Shown here one piece after another: positions 1 to 13,272 of a DNA stretch of 64,000 nucleotides. The stretch is taken from positions 41,734,651 to 41,798,650 of the forward strand of contig OX422218.1 in NCBI GenBank assembly GCA_949130495.1, given 5' to 3'. The notes under the pieces were generated by a model, which worked only from the letters and a program-made list of their open reading frames with translations, did not search any database and was not told the origin of the DNA. A program made the position numbers and the translations under genes. How positions within the stretch are numbered: position 1 is the stretch's first letter; the number at the start of each line of letters is the position of its first letter. This stretch comes from Sambucus nigra. Its lineage: Eukaryota > Streptophyta > Magnoliopsida > Dipsacales > Adoxaceae.

Positions 1-540
1 AGAGCTGGAGACAGTTGTGCCATTTAGTGAAGTAGTGGAAGAATAGGATTTGATTAAGTTAGGAGTACTTAGATATGGTGATAAAAGAAATTTTAAGGCT
101 ACACCCAGTAACGCCATTGTTAATTCCTCGCGAATCTATGGAGGACACTGTGGTTGATGGATATTACTTACCCAAGAAATCTCGGATAATTGTAAATTCT
201 TGGGCATTAGGACGAGACCCTAATGTGTGGTCGGAAAATGTCGAAGATTTTTTCCCTGAGAGGTTTGTTGCTAGCGATATAGACCTCACATGACATGATT
301 TTGAGCTTATACCATTTGGATCTTGAGCTTATACCATTTGGATCGGGTCGAAGAGGTTGTCCAAGAATGCATTTGGTTTTAATTAATATTAGATTGGTGG
401 TGGCACAGTTCGTATAGTGCTTTAATTGGGAGCTACTTAATTGCATGTTATATAGTGACTTGAATATGGCTGAAATACATGGCCATTTATCTATACCACG
501 AGCTAAGCACTTACTCGCGGTGCCCGTTTATAGCTGGTGA
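1..540 (+). pseudogene. Cytochrome P450 pseudogene, copy A (3' part of exon 2)
   Basis: This is the C-terminal third of a plant CYP71-clan P450, a microsomal haem monooxygenase; it most resembles CYP736-like proteins, but the subfamily is uncertain. The ExxR region, the PERF motif ([11 protein letters not shown]) and the haem loop [11 protein letters not shown] with its cysteine are visible, and the protein end reads LLAVPVYSW. The gene is dead. It has a TAG near 42 and an extra base just before 75 that breaks the frame. It also has TGA at 291-293, a 22-bp duplication at 301-344 that shifts the frame, and TAG at 415-417 where copy B keeps CAG. The window opens inside exon 2, so exon 1 is not visible. 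The first base matches 20195 in copy B. Confidence 0.9.
301..344 (+). repeat. 22-bp tandem duplication inside the P450 haem-loop exon
   Basis: The 22-bp word starting ttgagcttataccattt occurs twice head to tail (301-322 and 323-344). Because 22 is not a multiple of three, it breaks the reading frame just before the haem cysteine. The same duplication is at 20486-20529 in copy B and is absent from copy C. Confidence 0.95.
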
Positions 541-3315
541 GAAAATCATTGTAAAATACTTTCAAAATCATTTCCCTAATGTTACACATTGGCAAGCTTA
601 TGGTGCAATGTAACCAATTGGGATACAATAAACTTTGGTTGAATAATATATTTCCCATATATGCAAATGGCTGTAAAATGTTCCCAGCCTCATATGCTTA
701 ATTTTGCTCTATGGCTTTGCTTGTGGTATAATAGAACCAATTTGAAGAAAATAATATTTGGTAGAATACATAAATTGGCTATACAATCCGAAAATTCTTT
801 AATTTATTTTGAGGCACTAGTGTGAACATTGGATTGAGCTCATCTACAGTCACTGCATGGTGAAGTGCACCTTTGAGCAATTGATATAGTGTCGTGATAC
901 CTTAGGATTATAAATTTATTATTCCAATGCAATGATTACATATGAGCTTGTTGCTTTTTTGAATATTATGAATATGTTTTGGTACTTGAAGTAAGAATAA
1001 TGTTGATGTGCCACATGTCCTCTCATTTTATGCATATATTGAAGATGTGCTTTATCATTTTTATTGTTTAAAAATAGTGTTCTTAATATTTGGAGTCTGA
1101 CTTATTACAACCCTATGATTATATTCAACCCACAACACACCAAAAGTAGTGAAAATGTTTTCTCTCTGTTGTTCCCCACTCAATTTCAATTGGTGGAGAC
1201 ACTCATAAACAATTCCTTTCCTCGATGTTTCCCTCTCTTTGTTACAATTGTGGTAAGTTAAAGGTGAATTTACATTTTTAGTATTATATTGAAGGTTTGA
1301 TTTCGCGATATGGTTTGCTTTTTTTGTTTAGGGTTTTGAAACTTCCACTTTGTGGATAGCTAATTTTCAATTTGTGGAGTCTTGTTATGGTTAGCTTCAT
1401 TGATTTTTTTTTCTTAAATCCCAATATTCTAATTTAATTCAAAGTTTGAATGTATAGTTGCCTAAATTTGTCAAAATGCCTAAATTTCACTAAAATAATT
1501 TAAACATGCTTTTTTTCTTCATTTAAACCTTAGCACAAGTTTATTTTTTAGGGTTTTACTACCATTACTTGTGAGTTAAGAATTCATGATGTTGTGGTTG
1601 TGCACTTTGAGGTGTTTTACTTGATTCTCATATACATCTCAATTAGAATTTGACAATATGAATTTATAATTCTTGATTTTTGAATGCGTATTTGGCTAAA
1701 ATTTCCATTGCGTTGATTGATATTAATAAAAGATAACAACACCCAAAAAATTACAATGGAGGCTCCTGCCTCTGAACATATGGTGCTTGTAGAAAAAAAA
1801 ATCGGATGCATTTGCTCGAATGGCCCACCCAAAAAGTAATGCAAGAGGGTGAGGCGGCTACAAAAAACTCCCGTATTTTGACAATTTTTTGGTCCCTATC
1901 GTCATAGAAAAAATTGTAATTACCACGATCATTACGAAATCATTCAAAAAGGGTGAGTCATTTGTATCACACTCTTGTCAAAATTGTTACGGGGTACGAG
2001 GACTGAGCCATCTTTGAGTACTATGTGTCACTCGCAGAGAGATAGTCAGGATAAATGGGTGAGTCGTGTTTGGAAAAAACATATCACGTGCTTGCGAGTT
2101 ATGATTAGAGGGAAAATAAGATCATTGCATGTGTTTGGATAATTTATTTTATGGCTACAGTATCAATAACGTTTTTGCATGGAGCCCGTGAGGTTGTATG
2201 TGTGGTCTTGCCTTACTCTTATTTGTTGGATGTGAGGAAATGAGAAGAAATTATGAGGGCCATATTTAAAGACAACTAATAGAAGGTGTCCCATATTAGG
2301 GATATTAGGGAAAGAATGAGGATTGCTTATAGTGTGAAAAATAACCAAATGGATAAAATGAAGCATGATCTTACCCTAGAGGAGACGATCACGGGAAGTT
2401 ATATACAGGTGATATGGTATATCAACATATAATTTTGGGCAATGCATAATTTCAACTAATGTGAGTTATGGGGGAGAGAGAGTGACATACAAGAGATAAA
2501 TTGAGGTATCTTTCAATTGAGATTGATTCTAATTCTGCGGATGGAATTTTGTTAATTGGGCATGATGAAATACCCTTGGGATTTGACTTGAATAAATGTG
2601 CGTTTATGTTTATAGATTGATTTAATTCGAGAAGATTATGTTTTTAAAAATATGTGTGGTTAAAACGGGGTCTAAAAGTATATAGAGGCATGAAATATTG
2701 TTGAAAACATGTTAAGTTGGAGCGAAGGGTTGGATAACCTTTTAGGCTAAGTTTTAAAAGCACGATGTCATTGTTTTGGCTTAGTTGGGAGCTCCAAATT
2801 TGGCCCTTAGGAGGCCTTTAAATCTAGAGATTAAATAAGTTCATTGATTCTTGTAATTAGGCTCATAGCAGCCTTTAAAAACCTATTACAACTATTTTCA
2901 TGTATCTTCATTTATTAGATAATGACACATGTCCCATATTAATTACAAGACCCAAAAAAGAAACAAAAAAAATGATCAATTACAAATGAATCTTCTTATA
3001 TGGGACTAATTACACATGTTCCCAGTTAATTACCAAAGGACGCCAAAACTGGTAGCTTAAAAAATATTGTAATATTAGTAACTTTTATAAAGAAAAATAT
3101 ATTTTCTTTTACCGAATGTTTATTTCGACAACCCAGATAAATTATTATTTCTAAAAATAAAAAGTAAATAAGACATAACTATGGAATTAGTCCTACCTAA
3201 TTGTTCCAGGGTACATAACACTCCTTCTTCTCTCTCTAGCCTCCCTACCCCAACCCCAACCTCGACCCCACCCCCACTGGAGCAACACCACATTTTACCA
3301 AAGTAACCTCGCGGG

Positions 3316-3317
<2 letters not shown>

Positions 3318-3353
<36 letters not shown>
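3318..3353. repeat. (CT)n microsatellite
   Basis: About 18 CT units. Copy B has a much shorter tract at the same place (about 22281-22297). Copy C has CT followed by C-run and GT tracts at about 52974-53014. Confidence 0.95.
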
Positions 3354-3355
<2 letters not shown>

Positions 3356-4275
3356 CTTTTGTGTCTCTTTTACGTGAAAAGGGTTTTTATATAAACAAAT
3401 AATATATATTTTATGAAAAAATATCAAATAGCGGTGTTGTTCCATAGATATTGATGAGCAAATTCAAAATATATAAATTTTGTGAATTTTTTATTTGCAA
3501 ATTTGAAGTTATGGATTTAAACAATTGGATAGATTTTTTTTTTCTTTTCCAAAAAACGAGTAGTCTAAAAAAGTGTTTGGGTTACATGGAATCTCAAACA
3601 ATGAATTTATATTGTTTATTTTGTGAAAAAGCTCAAAGAGTGAAACTGTTGCCTACAAAAATACCCAAATGGGGGTGAATTTTGTTATCAACAAAACTTT
3701 AATATTTAATAAATATTAGATCTGAAGCTCAGAAACTTCCTTATCTCGATCGTTTCGAGTTGGACCAATTCCACGTTATAACCATGGAACTTGAACCGAA
3801 AATGAATACAACCGTGAAGCTTAGCCAAAATTAAATTTGCGATTGTAAAGCTTAAACCTAGCTCTAAATACTATATGATTTTGTGCGTTTTAACAAAAAT
3901 AAATCTCAATAATAAGAATATACAAATTTACCTCTCCAGTTTTTCTCGAAAATATTATTACAATGTAAGATTAGTAAAGCAGTGAAAATATAATTTATTA
4001 AACTACCCTTGTACCTCTCTATTGAAAACATGATCTCCAAAATTATTCTTTCCTGTATATCACCAAAATATAACCGTTACAAACAAAAATCATTTTTGGT
4101 GTTTCTTGCATCATAAACACTTGGAAAAGTCTATGTGTATCATTTTTTTTACAAAGTTTCCATTTGAAGTGTGTTAAAATGTTGTACCCAAACATATGTC
4201 CAATCATTAAATGCACTTGAAACAGTGAATTTGACAAAAAAAAAAAACTTGGTACGTATACCATTATTTTAAATA

Positions 4276-4310
4276 CTAGTTGGAAACCCACGCGATGCGC
4301 AGTATTGAAT
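4276..4310 (-). mobile_element. Helitron-like 3' terminus (candidate), copy A
   Basis: On the minus strand this reads as a GC-rich near-palindrome (gcgcatcgcg core), then about nine bases, then CTAG, followed by T. That is the layout of Helitron 3' ends: a short hairpin, then CTRR, inserted between A and T. I did not find a convincing 5' TC end, so the element extent is unknown. Confidence 0.35.
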
Positions 4311-5756
4311 GCTAAAAAAACGAAGCAAATTGAAAAATTGAGAGTAGAATAAATAAAAGTGTAATAGAATAAGAATGTAGAGTATTAGCGATAGTTGAAA
4401 CACGTGTAGAAATATTAACAAATCTTATAGAAGTGTTTACCAATCTCAACATCTAGAAAAAAAATTAACAAAATCAAATTACTGTGAAAACTGACCGTAA
4501 ATCCTTAATTACAAACAAATTTTTTTATTATATGTGCGTCAATATTCTTACAAATAAACTATTTATATTTTGTATGAATAAAAGTTAGGTTTTATTTATT
4601 TTTTAACAACATTTGTCAAATTCCTTCATATATGTGGTTAAATAGATTAATCTGTTTGAAATCTATAAAATAAAGTTATCATTTGTAGATACTAATAAGA
4701 AACCATGATTTCAAAAACATCATGAAGAGGAGTTAGATTCCCCACCTCTGTCTGAGCAACAGTTCCCCTTCTGTTTCGTTCCCGTAAAAAATGATTTTCT
4801 TAAAAACCATTATTTCTTGTCATGTACCATATGTGCAGCTTAATAAGTTTTCCACTTGTGAGGTAGTTATGTTGAAAACTCTGTTTCTATCCCCCTTTTA
4901 TTAAGATTAATCGTACGTACCCCGTAAGCAAATCACTTGAATAAAGAATCGATTACAGTGATCCAGATTGAAACTCCAATTTCTAGTCCAATGAGTTTGA
5001 CACACCAAAATCCAAACATAACACAAAACTAAAAAAAACACCAACAAGTTTAAGAAAAAAAAATATTTCCTGTGTTGAGCCATAGAAGTGTATTGTCCCA
5101 AAAAGTGTCTAAAGATAAAAATCCCAAATATTTTTTTTTGTTAATTTTCTCTTCATCTATGGTAAAAACAACTAACAAACACTAATAAAACACGTGCATG
5201 TCAATATCTTTAAAATTAACAATACAATGCAAATTTGGAAAGGAATAGTGGCAACCTTTATTTACTTACTTTTTTATATGCATTTTTGGGATTAATTAGC
5301 CACCCAAGTATGTTTGTCAAACCTTACATACAAAGTTATCATTACAAAATTGTCCCCATAAATTGAGGACAAAAAATAGTAACAAAAAAGATCAATAAAA
5401 ATCACTAACAAAATGTAGCAGTAGACAAAAAAAAAGCAATAGCAGTACACACATAAATAATGAACAATGACAACAAATTATATTCAATTGATAATTGTTG
5501 GAGTAACTCAATATTTGGTGCAGTTATAAAGTCAATATTTGGTCCATGTATAATTTTTATCCAAAACAACAAACAAATTATTTATACAAAATACCGAAAA
5601 AATACATAGGAATATAGCATCCCAATACGCTAAGAAGTGTTGCAAAAATTTACAGAAATTTATCGTAATATAAAATTACCTAAAAAAAAAAAAGTATATA
5701 TTTAACATAAAATTATTGCATGAATTAATCACTCGTATGTGTATGTGTATGTCTAT

Positions 5757-5775
5757 GTGTGTGCGTGTGTGTGTG

Positions 5776-5812
<37 letters not shown>

Positions 5813-5813
5813 G
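5757..5813. repeat. (GT)n(TA)n compound microsatellite
   Basis: A GT tract passes directly into a TA tract. Copy B carries almost only TA at the same site, and it is longer (24548-24612). Confidence 0.95.
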
Positions 5814-5975
5814 CATCCCAAAATTCTAGGGAGTGTCAATTTTTTTTTCTAAAATTGCCGTTTGATTTTCTCCTCTATGCGAACACACGAAATGAGATAA
5901 AAAGGTTACTGATGAAAAGATACATAACACCCATTTATCTAGAGCATCAAATACAATATCTCTTGTATATTCAAA

Positions 5976-7616
5976 AGTCTTACTATACAAGAACATATTC
6001 CATTGTTGGGAAATTACATCTACGGGTAAAAAAAATTATCAGGTGAGAATTAAAGCCCATTGTTTATCATTAGGGAAATTGAACGTGGGTGTGGAGGGAG
6101 AAGAAACTAGAACCGTGTCGATCAAGCCATCAAACATGACATTTATAATCAAATCTGCAAGATGTTTCATTTCCCAACCATTCAGAGAATAAAGTACTTT
6201 CCCGGGTTACTGAAAATTTGAGATCAACTAGAGAACCCTTCAGCAGAGACATTTCCCGAAGGACGCTTGAATCTCTAATATTTTGGCTCGGAAAAAGAGA
6301 GTCTGAATATTAAAATGCCGGTGTACAGGTGGAATGATTTTTTAAAGAATGAGATGAAGGACAAGAATCTGGTCCAAATGAAGAAAAATAAACACAATAG
6401 GGAAAAAAAATTAATATCTATAGGCTGAGCTCCAAATCTCATGAAGATTTGAATAATGAATGGTCGAGTAGGAAAAAGGAAGGTTCAGATGCTGGTAAAC
6501 AACCAAATTGGGTCAACTTGTGCTTTCATACCCCATGGGACAAAGATAATAAATTCCCGCCGCACTTGGCCAAGACTTTGAAATCAATAGATGCCATTAG
6601 CAGTCAGTGTTTCGAGCCCTTATGATGACATCAAAAAAAATTCCTTGGCCTTGATCTTTGGAAATGACAGGGGGACAAGAGGTGTCAGATCACATATGTC
6701 GAAAACAAAATTAAAACAGACTGCATCTCTCATGGACAAGCAGTCTTCGATCAAGAATTGTATCTCGACCCAAGAGGAACATCATTCAAGGACCTAGTGG
6801 GATGTCCAGGAGATTTAAAGAAATATGGGAGTCTTGACGGGTGAAATACGAAAACTTGTGTTTTATTTTACTCAAAAGTTTCAACCCCCATTTCCTCCTC
6901 AAGGTATTCGTTATCTTCATTCTCAAGGTTTCCCCTTTCCTCCCTCTGCAAGTTTCCCCTAACCCCCTCTGCAAGTTTCCCCTTTCCAAATGCCGCCTAC
7001 TTCAATATACCCGCTTCTCTGTGCCTCCGTCTGTCAGAGGTCTTGGATCATCATCAACCACTCACGGTAACTATGGCGAGCATCTATATTTCACGGATCT
7101 GGCCAATTATAGAATTTTTAGCGCGTGCACACTCATCTCCGTAGTTTTCATAACTAAAGTACACGGTTGACCTTTACAGTAGGGTGAGGCTCAGGTGCTA
7201 GTTGATGAAATATACAACGGCTGTGAAGGTGCACATGTGTACGTTGACATCGAGTAAGGGAAAGAATAGAGGAATTATTCAAATTCTTTTATCACTTTGT
7301 CAGTTTATCTGTTGGTCAAGTTTTAATAAAAAAAAAAATTGAGTTGTAATATTTTTTTTTGTTTCAGTTGTAAGAATATTTTTTTGTTTCAGTCGTAATA
7401 ATATTGTTTTTTTTTTTTGTTTATATCGTAATGATATCACTTGGCAAGTTTGTTTAATTTAAGGTTAACTTGTGACATTTATGTAATCATATTAATTCCT
7501 TGTATGCAACATGAGATTTGTTTTAACCTATTAACAAAGGACTGAAATTTGAAGATTATTAAATGCATTTATGACAATACAAAGAGTAGATAGGGAAGAC
7601 TAACCGAATAGAAAAA
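5976..7616 (+). other. Unassigned region with weak CACTA-transposase-like translations
   Basis: No confident gene. Plus-strand translations around 6591-6797 (containing SLALIFGNDRGTRGV) and 7110-7256 (containing LISVVFITKVHG, then EAQVLVDEIYNGCEGAHVYV, with stops between) have the feel of the C-terminal part of plant CACTA (Ptta/En-Spm) transposases. The clear transposase-associated domain just downstream (7617-7754) makes this plausible but does not prove it. Tracts of ttttgtttcagt-type repeats lie at about 7320-7420. A profile search of the three plus frames would decide. Confidence 0.25.
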
Positions 7617-7754
7617 AATTATGTAAAATGCGTTCAAGAATTTGTTAAACACGCTTATAAAAATCTTAAAAGTGACAAGATTTTGTGTTCGTGTGCTCAT
7701 TGTATTTACGAAAAACATAAGTTATTTGAAGATATTGAGTTGCATTTAATATAG
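7617..7754 (+). pseudogene. CACTA transposase-associated domain fragment
   Basis: The reading frame encodes a segment with VQEFVKHAYKNLKSDKILC, then CSCAHC, then EDIELHLI before a TAG at 7752-7754. This is the layout of the transposase-associated domain at the N-terminus of CACTA (En/Spm) transposases: a helix ending in a CxCxxC zinc cluster, then a 'vExHL..GI' segment. No Met, TIR or catalytic domain is visible, and the fragment runs into the satellite array. It is a degenerate relic. Confidence 0.6.
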
Positions 7755-7844
7755 TGGAGAATTTGTCAAGACTCTAAAATATTGACATTAAATATGTCAA
7801 TATTTTATGTCGTAAGTGGGGAAGCTGCATTTAATATCGCAAGT

Positions 7845-8770
7845 GTCACGAGCATCTCACGTGATCAACGTAACTCGTAGCAACCGACCGCATAGTCGCG
7901 GGACTTCCGCATTGAGAATAGGACCCGAATTTGAAAATAGGCACATTTAAGCTTGAAAACATTTCCTGGGTACGCCGAAACCCCAAAACGACCCTGCTAG
8001 TTTTACGAACATCCCGTACCTAACTAACGTATCTCGTAGCTACTGATAGCATAGTCGCGAGATTCCCGATTTGAGAATAGGACACGGATTGGAAAATAGG
8101 CAAACATAGGCCTGAAAATGTGTCGCAAGTTGGTCGAAACTTCAGGAGGCTCCCAAAAGGCCCCACAAGTGACACAAATACCTCGAACAATATCAACGTA
8201 ACTCGTGGCAACCGACCGTGTAGACACCGCACTCCCGATTTGAGAATAGGACTCGAATTTGCAAATATGCGCAGTTAGGCTTGAAAATGTTGCGTGAGTG
8301 CACCGAAATCTCGATCAACTGCCAAACGGCCCCGCAGTGGCATGAACACCTTTCACGTGACCAACCTAACTCGTAACAACTGATCGCGTTGGTGCGAGAC
8401 TCCCGGTTTGAAAATAGGACCCAAATTTGAAAATAGTCAACTTAGGCTTGAAAACGTGCCGCGAGTGGGTCGAAACCCCGAACATCCCCCAAAGGGCTCC
8501 ACTAGTGGCGCGAGCACGTCGCACATGACAAAGTAACTCGTGGCAACTGACTGGATAGTCGTGGGACTCTTGGTTTGATAATCGGACCCATATGTGAAAA
8601 TTGGCACAATTAGCCTTGAAAACGTGCCATGAGTGCATCGAAACCCCGAACAGCCCGCCAAGCGTCTGAGCAAGTGGCAGGAACACCTTGCACGTGACCA
8701 ACGTAACTCGTAGCAACTGACCGCGTAGTCGCAGGACTCCCGATTTGAAAATAGGACCCGAAGTTTAAAG
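7845..8770. repeat. Satellite-like tandem array, about 168-bp unit
   Basis: The word cgtaactcgtagcaac and its variants recur at about 7869, 8028, 8197, 8365, 8532 and 8702, giving spacings of 159, 169, 168, 167 and 170. Each unit continues with a gggactcccgatttgag-like word, then aataggacccgaatttgaaaat, and several carry CACGTG. Units are quite diverged, so the array is old. A related array with longer units sits at 62736-64000 in the same orientation. Confidence 0.9.
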
Positions 8771-9895
8771 GAATGATTCCCTACTACTTAAAAAAAAGAA
8801 TTTATAGCAAAAAAAAAATCATTAGAAAAAATAATATCTAGACAAAATTTTTTTTCTACAAAATAAAATGATTAAAAAAAAATTCCATCCATAAAAAATT
8901 ATGGTGGAAAATAAATTCTTTCTTGAAAATCATTAAGTTTGTGGAAAAAAGTTTTTCTATAAAAATAATTTTTTTAATGACTTAATAGAATGAGTTTTTA
9001 TTTTTCTCACTCGAAATTAATATTTCTTATGTTCGAAATCACTTTTTTGGGTGGAAAATAAAAGAAGTTATATATTGTATCATAAGCCAACCTGGATAAA
9101 CATCAATTATCATTGCAAGACAACAGGAGAATCTCTAATTTTTTTAGTATCTGTCATGAAATGCACACCATACTAATCAAAACATCTAAATAATCTCTAA
9201 ATTTATGACGAATTTTTTGAATACCCTTCTCAATTGCAGATTTTGCATCAGTCATGATTTTGAAAATCTCAATATCCACCAAATTTTTTGTTCATTTCAT
9301 ATTTCTCAAGTTGTCTTGGTCCTCTTTTTTTATAAGCTCTAGAATGAGAAGGGATAGAGTGAAATTGTCAACAAAATTATCCAATTCATTCTCAACAATA
9401 AATGAATCAATTTAGTTAATGTCAGTAAGTATTTGGGGTTTTCAGATTTGGGAGATAACTCACTAAGATATTCTTCTCAATTATTCGGGGTTCAAAAATA
9501 ATATATAATGTAAAAAACAGCTTATAGTTTTTCACAACTATAAAAATAGTTTTTGAAAACAGCTTATAAAGTTTTTGAAAACTATAAAAAAAACTTATAA
9601 AAAAGCTATAAAGTTTTTGAAAACAACTTATAATGTTTTTGAAAAAAAATAGTTTTTAACAAAATAAAAATAGTTTTAGGGAAAAAAATCTTTTTAACAA
9701 AATAAAAATTTATTATAACAAAACTGTAGTGGAAAAAACATTTGTTGATTTCATCTTGGTCAGGTTGTGTCCGTCAATTTTTTTAAGCTTTATATGGGTT
9801 TGAAGCTCAAGAACGAGAAGATATAGAGTGAAATTGTCAACAAAATTATCCAAATATTTTTGACAATGAATGAATCAGTTTAGTTAATAACCATA
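8771..9895. other. AT-rich DNA without a gene; holds a duplicated segment
   Basis: Low-complexity A/T runs and a degenerate minisatellite with core cttataaagtttttgaaaac (about 9510-9720). A segment at about 9340-9480 is repeated, diverged, at about 9795-9900. The second copy was then interrupted by the LTR array and resumes at 17924-17975, so 9340-9480 serves as an empty-site relative. Confidence 0.75.
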
Positions 9896-9900
9896 AGTAT

Positions 9901-10172
9901 TGTGGAATTTATAAAAAGAAATGAAGAGAATACTCAAGTATTTTATTATTCAACTTAGTTAAACAATCGTACATGCATAGATATATATAGCATTTGGAAT
10001 GCTCAGCTACTACCTACGAAATCATATATAACCAAAACTAACTACAACCACTTCCTTGATATACGGATAGAACTTGGACTGCAAAAGATATCCGTTGTAA
10101 CTGTGTGCTGAGAATGATGTGGACTGACTTGGTCATTGTTGACTGAGTAGGGGCTGTTTTATTTCCTCAATA
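9901..10172 (-). repeat. LTR 1 (outer type)
   Basis: Outermost LTR on the left, preceded by target duplication AGTAT. It shares diagnostic variants with LTR6 (tacatgcatag, ctactacct, gactgcaaaag, ggggctgtt) rather than with LTR2-5. Confidence 0.9.
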
Positions 10173-11451
10173 CATCCCCTCAAGTGAATGTGGTATGCAT
10201 GGCATACACTGAGCTTGAACCGTTGATTCTGAAATTGCTGAGTTAACAGAGATTTGATTATGAGTGCAATCAAATCGAGCGAGAAGATCTCCACTCGTAC
10301 CAAAAATCTTGAGAATAAAACCCATTGATTTCCGCCACGGTAGACGTAAGGGCACGATACTCAGCTTGATAAAAAAAAATATTTAAGGACTCTTAGACTA
10401 TAATGAGCTTGATCAAAAATTGATTAACAGGCTTTATTTTCGGTTTTGGCTGGACCGTCACATGTAATGGGCCTCTTGGGGCAAAATAAGCTTGATCACA
10501 ACGGATTCAGGGGCTCTTCTCTTCTTGAGCTTGATCTCAGTGGATTCAGAGGCTATCTGCTTTTCATTTTTTTTTTGCTTAAACACGATTGATTCAGGCC
10601 GATTCAGTTATTAAAAAAAAATATGCTTGCAAAGTTACATTAACTTGCATTTTTTCTTTTACTCGATCTTTCTTCATGACAGTTTAAAGAAACAGTTTCA
10701 AACATCTTTTTTTTTGGTAAATAAATTTTACTACTTCTACATTAAAGACCTTCAGGTAAAGTTGTCGCCAAAATATTGCTCGACTTTTGTAGTAACAATT
10801 GTCTCCCCCCAAAAATAAACAATGCACCTTGGTTATTAGAGAAAAACATCAGTTTTAACTCAGAAACCCATCTTGACAAACAAAGTATCCTTCGCAACAT
10901 TCACAGGCAACAAAAGGGACGAAAATGAAGCCATTCCACGAGTGTGTATTTAACCAACTGTCACAGTCCTTCATGTTTTGGTCGCACAAAGGTTCCAAAT
11001 TGCTCAAAACAAGGGGCAGAAAATTATGTCATTCACACCAAATGAGTTTGTTCAATACTACTGTTGAAGTTTTATAAGATTATCGTACAATCAACACATA
11101 AGGGCATGGAACAAGTGTATAAAGAGACATCCATATTGTGTGACACCCTGAACAAATAAATCTTCATGCAGACTCAATTTGACCAGTTGTCTAGGACCTT
11201 GGAAATATTAATGGTTTCCTGAAAATTTCAGTGCTTTCCTTCAAATGAGAATGTCGTATTGTTCAAATGCGCTCTCGTTCTTTTTTCTCGTGCAGTGGAC
11301 TGGTTAGGAAAAGAAAATGAAAAACACAAAGCAATCTCTTTCTTTAATTTTGTACCCAGCGGACGGTAGCAATTAAAGGGCGCTACCGCCGCCGAAAAAA
11401 TAGAATACCAGGATCTGGGTTACTTGCGAGAGTTTAACCGCTCTGATACCA
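10173..11451 (-). mobile_element. Internal region 1 of the LTR array
   Basis: Non-coding for retroelement proteins. Primer-binding site at the right end (11438-11451, read on minus), purine tract at the left end. Almost identical to internal region 2. Confidence 0.85.
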
Positions 11452-11723
11452 GGTGGAAATTATAAAAACAAATGAAGAGAATACTCAGGTATTTTATTAT
11501 TCAACTTAGTTAAACAATCGTACATCCATAGATATATATAGCATTTGGAATGCTCAGCTACCACGTATGAAATCAGATATAACAAAAACTAACTACAACC
11601 ACTTCCTTGATATATGGATAGAACTCTGACCGCAAAAGATATCCGTTGTAACTGTGTGCTGAGAATGATGTGGAATGACTTGGTCATTGTTGACTGAGTA
11701 GGGGCTATCTTATTTCCTCAATA
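11452..11723 (-). repeat. LTR 2 (inner type)
   Basis: Carries inner-type variants: tacatccatag, ctaccacgtatg, ggggctatctt. Shared by LTR2-5. Confidence 0.9.
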
Positions 11724-13000
11724 CTTCCCCTCGAGTGAATGTGGTATGCATGGCATACATTGATATTGAACCGTTGATTTCGAAATTATTGAGTTAACAG
11801 AGATTTGGTTATGAGTGCGATCGAATCGAGCGAGAAGATCTCCACTCGCACCAAAAATCTTGAGAATAAAACCCATTGATTTCCACCACGGTAGACGTAA
11901 GGGCACGATACTCAGCTTGATAAAAAAAATATTTAAGGTCTCTTAGACTATAATGAGCTTGATCAAAAATTGATTCACAGGCTTAATTTTCGGTTTTGGC
12001 TGGACCGTCACATGTAATGGGCCTCTTGGGCCAAAATAAGCTTGATCACATCGGATTCAGGGGCTCTTCTCTTCTTGAGCTTGATCTCAGTGGATTCAGA
12101 GGCTATCTGCTTTTCATTTTTTTTTTGCTTAAACACGATTGATTCAGGCCGATTCAGTTGTTAAAAAAAATATGCTTGCAAAGTTACATTAACTTGCATT
12201 TTTTCTTTTACTCGATCTTTCTTCATGACAGTTTAAAGAAACAGTTTCAAACATCTTTTTTTTTGGTAAATAAATTTTACTACTTCTACATTAAAGACCT
12301 TCAGGTAAAGTTGTCGCCAAAATATTGCTCGACTTTTGTAGTAACAATTGTCTCCCCCCAAAAATAAACAATGCACCTTGGTTATTAGAGAAAAACATCA
12401 GTTTTAACTCAGAAACCCATCTTGACAAACAAAGTATCCTTCGCAACATTCACAGGCAACAAAAGGGACGAAAATGAAGCCATTCCACGAGTGTGTATTT
12501 AACCAACTGTCACAGTCCTTCATGTTTTGGTCGCACAAAGGTTCCAAATTGCTCAAAACAAGGGGCAGAAAATTATGTCATTCACACCAAATGAGTTTGT
12601 TCAATACTACTGTTGAAGTTTTATAAGATTATCGTACAATCAACACATAAGGGCATGGAACAAGTGTATAAAGAGACATCCATATTGTGTGACACCCTGA
12701 ACAAATAAATCTTCATGCAGACTCAATTTGACCAGTTGTCTAGGACCTTGGAAATATTAATGGTTTCCTGAAAATTTCAGTGCTTTCCTTCAAATGAGAA
12801 TGTCGTATTGTTCAAATGCGCTCTCGTTCTTTTTTCTCGTGCAGTGGACTGGTTAGGAAAAGAAAATGAAAAACACAAAGCAATCTCTTTCTTTAATTTT
12901 GTACCCAGCGGACGGTAGCAATTAAAGGGCGCTACCGCCGCCGAAAAAACAGAATACCAGGATCTGGGTTACTTGCGAGAGTTTAACCGCTCTGATACCA
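11724..13000 (-). mobile_element. Internal region 2 of the LTR array
   Basis: Nearly identical to internal region 1 and to the left half of region 3. Same primer-binding site and purine tract. Confidence 0.85.
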
Positions 13001-13272
13001 GGTGGAAATTATAAAAACAAATGAAGAGAATACTCATGTATTTTATTATTCAACTTAGTTAAACAATCGTACATCCATAGATATATATAGCATTTGGAAT
13101 GCTCAGCTACCACGTATGAAATCAGATATAACAAAAACTAACTACAACCACTTCCTTGATATATGGATAGAACTTGGACCGCAAAAGATATCCGTTGTAA
13201 CTGTGTGCTGAGAATGATGTGGAATGACTTGGTCATTGTTGACTGAGTAGGGGCTATCTTATTTCCTCAATA
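13001..13272 (-). repeat. LTR 3 (inner type)
   Basis: Inner-type variants as in LTR2; nearly identical to it. Confidence 0.9.

Larger units (their letters stand above)
541..5975. repeat. 3' flank of P450 copy A, part of a segmental duplication
   Basis: AT-rich DNA with no gene I can support. It matches copy B (20726-24775) almost end to end, except that B lacks about 1520-2774. The portion to about 2870, and about 3170-3310, also match copy C (50203-52985). Homology to B stops near 5970 after the word atacaatatctcttgtatat. The flank carries a CT microsatellite, a Helitron-like end at 4276 and a GT/TA microsatellite. Confidence 0.85.

Noticed and set aside
207..446. Minus-strand open frame over P450 copy A (also 20392-20631 and 19335-19595)
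   Set aside because: Antisense shadow of the P450 reading frame.
3245..3445. Open frame with a run of Arg-Glu repeats
   Set aside because: It is the translation of the CT microsatellite on the other strand and is not kept in copy B.
5759..6046. Open frame starting with Cys-Val and Tyr-Ile repeats (also 24508-24804)
   Set aside because: Created by the GT and TA microsatellites; no coding support.
8020..8716. Minus-strand open frames over the left satellite (and 62709-63851 on the right)
   Set aside because: They follow the tandem repeat period and change between units; not genes.
10167..10355. 62-codon minus-strand frame repeated in every array unit (11718, 13267, 14817, 16368)
   Set aside because: Spans the LTR/internal junction and purine tract and has no retroelement motif. 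It is repeated only because the unit is repeated.
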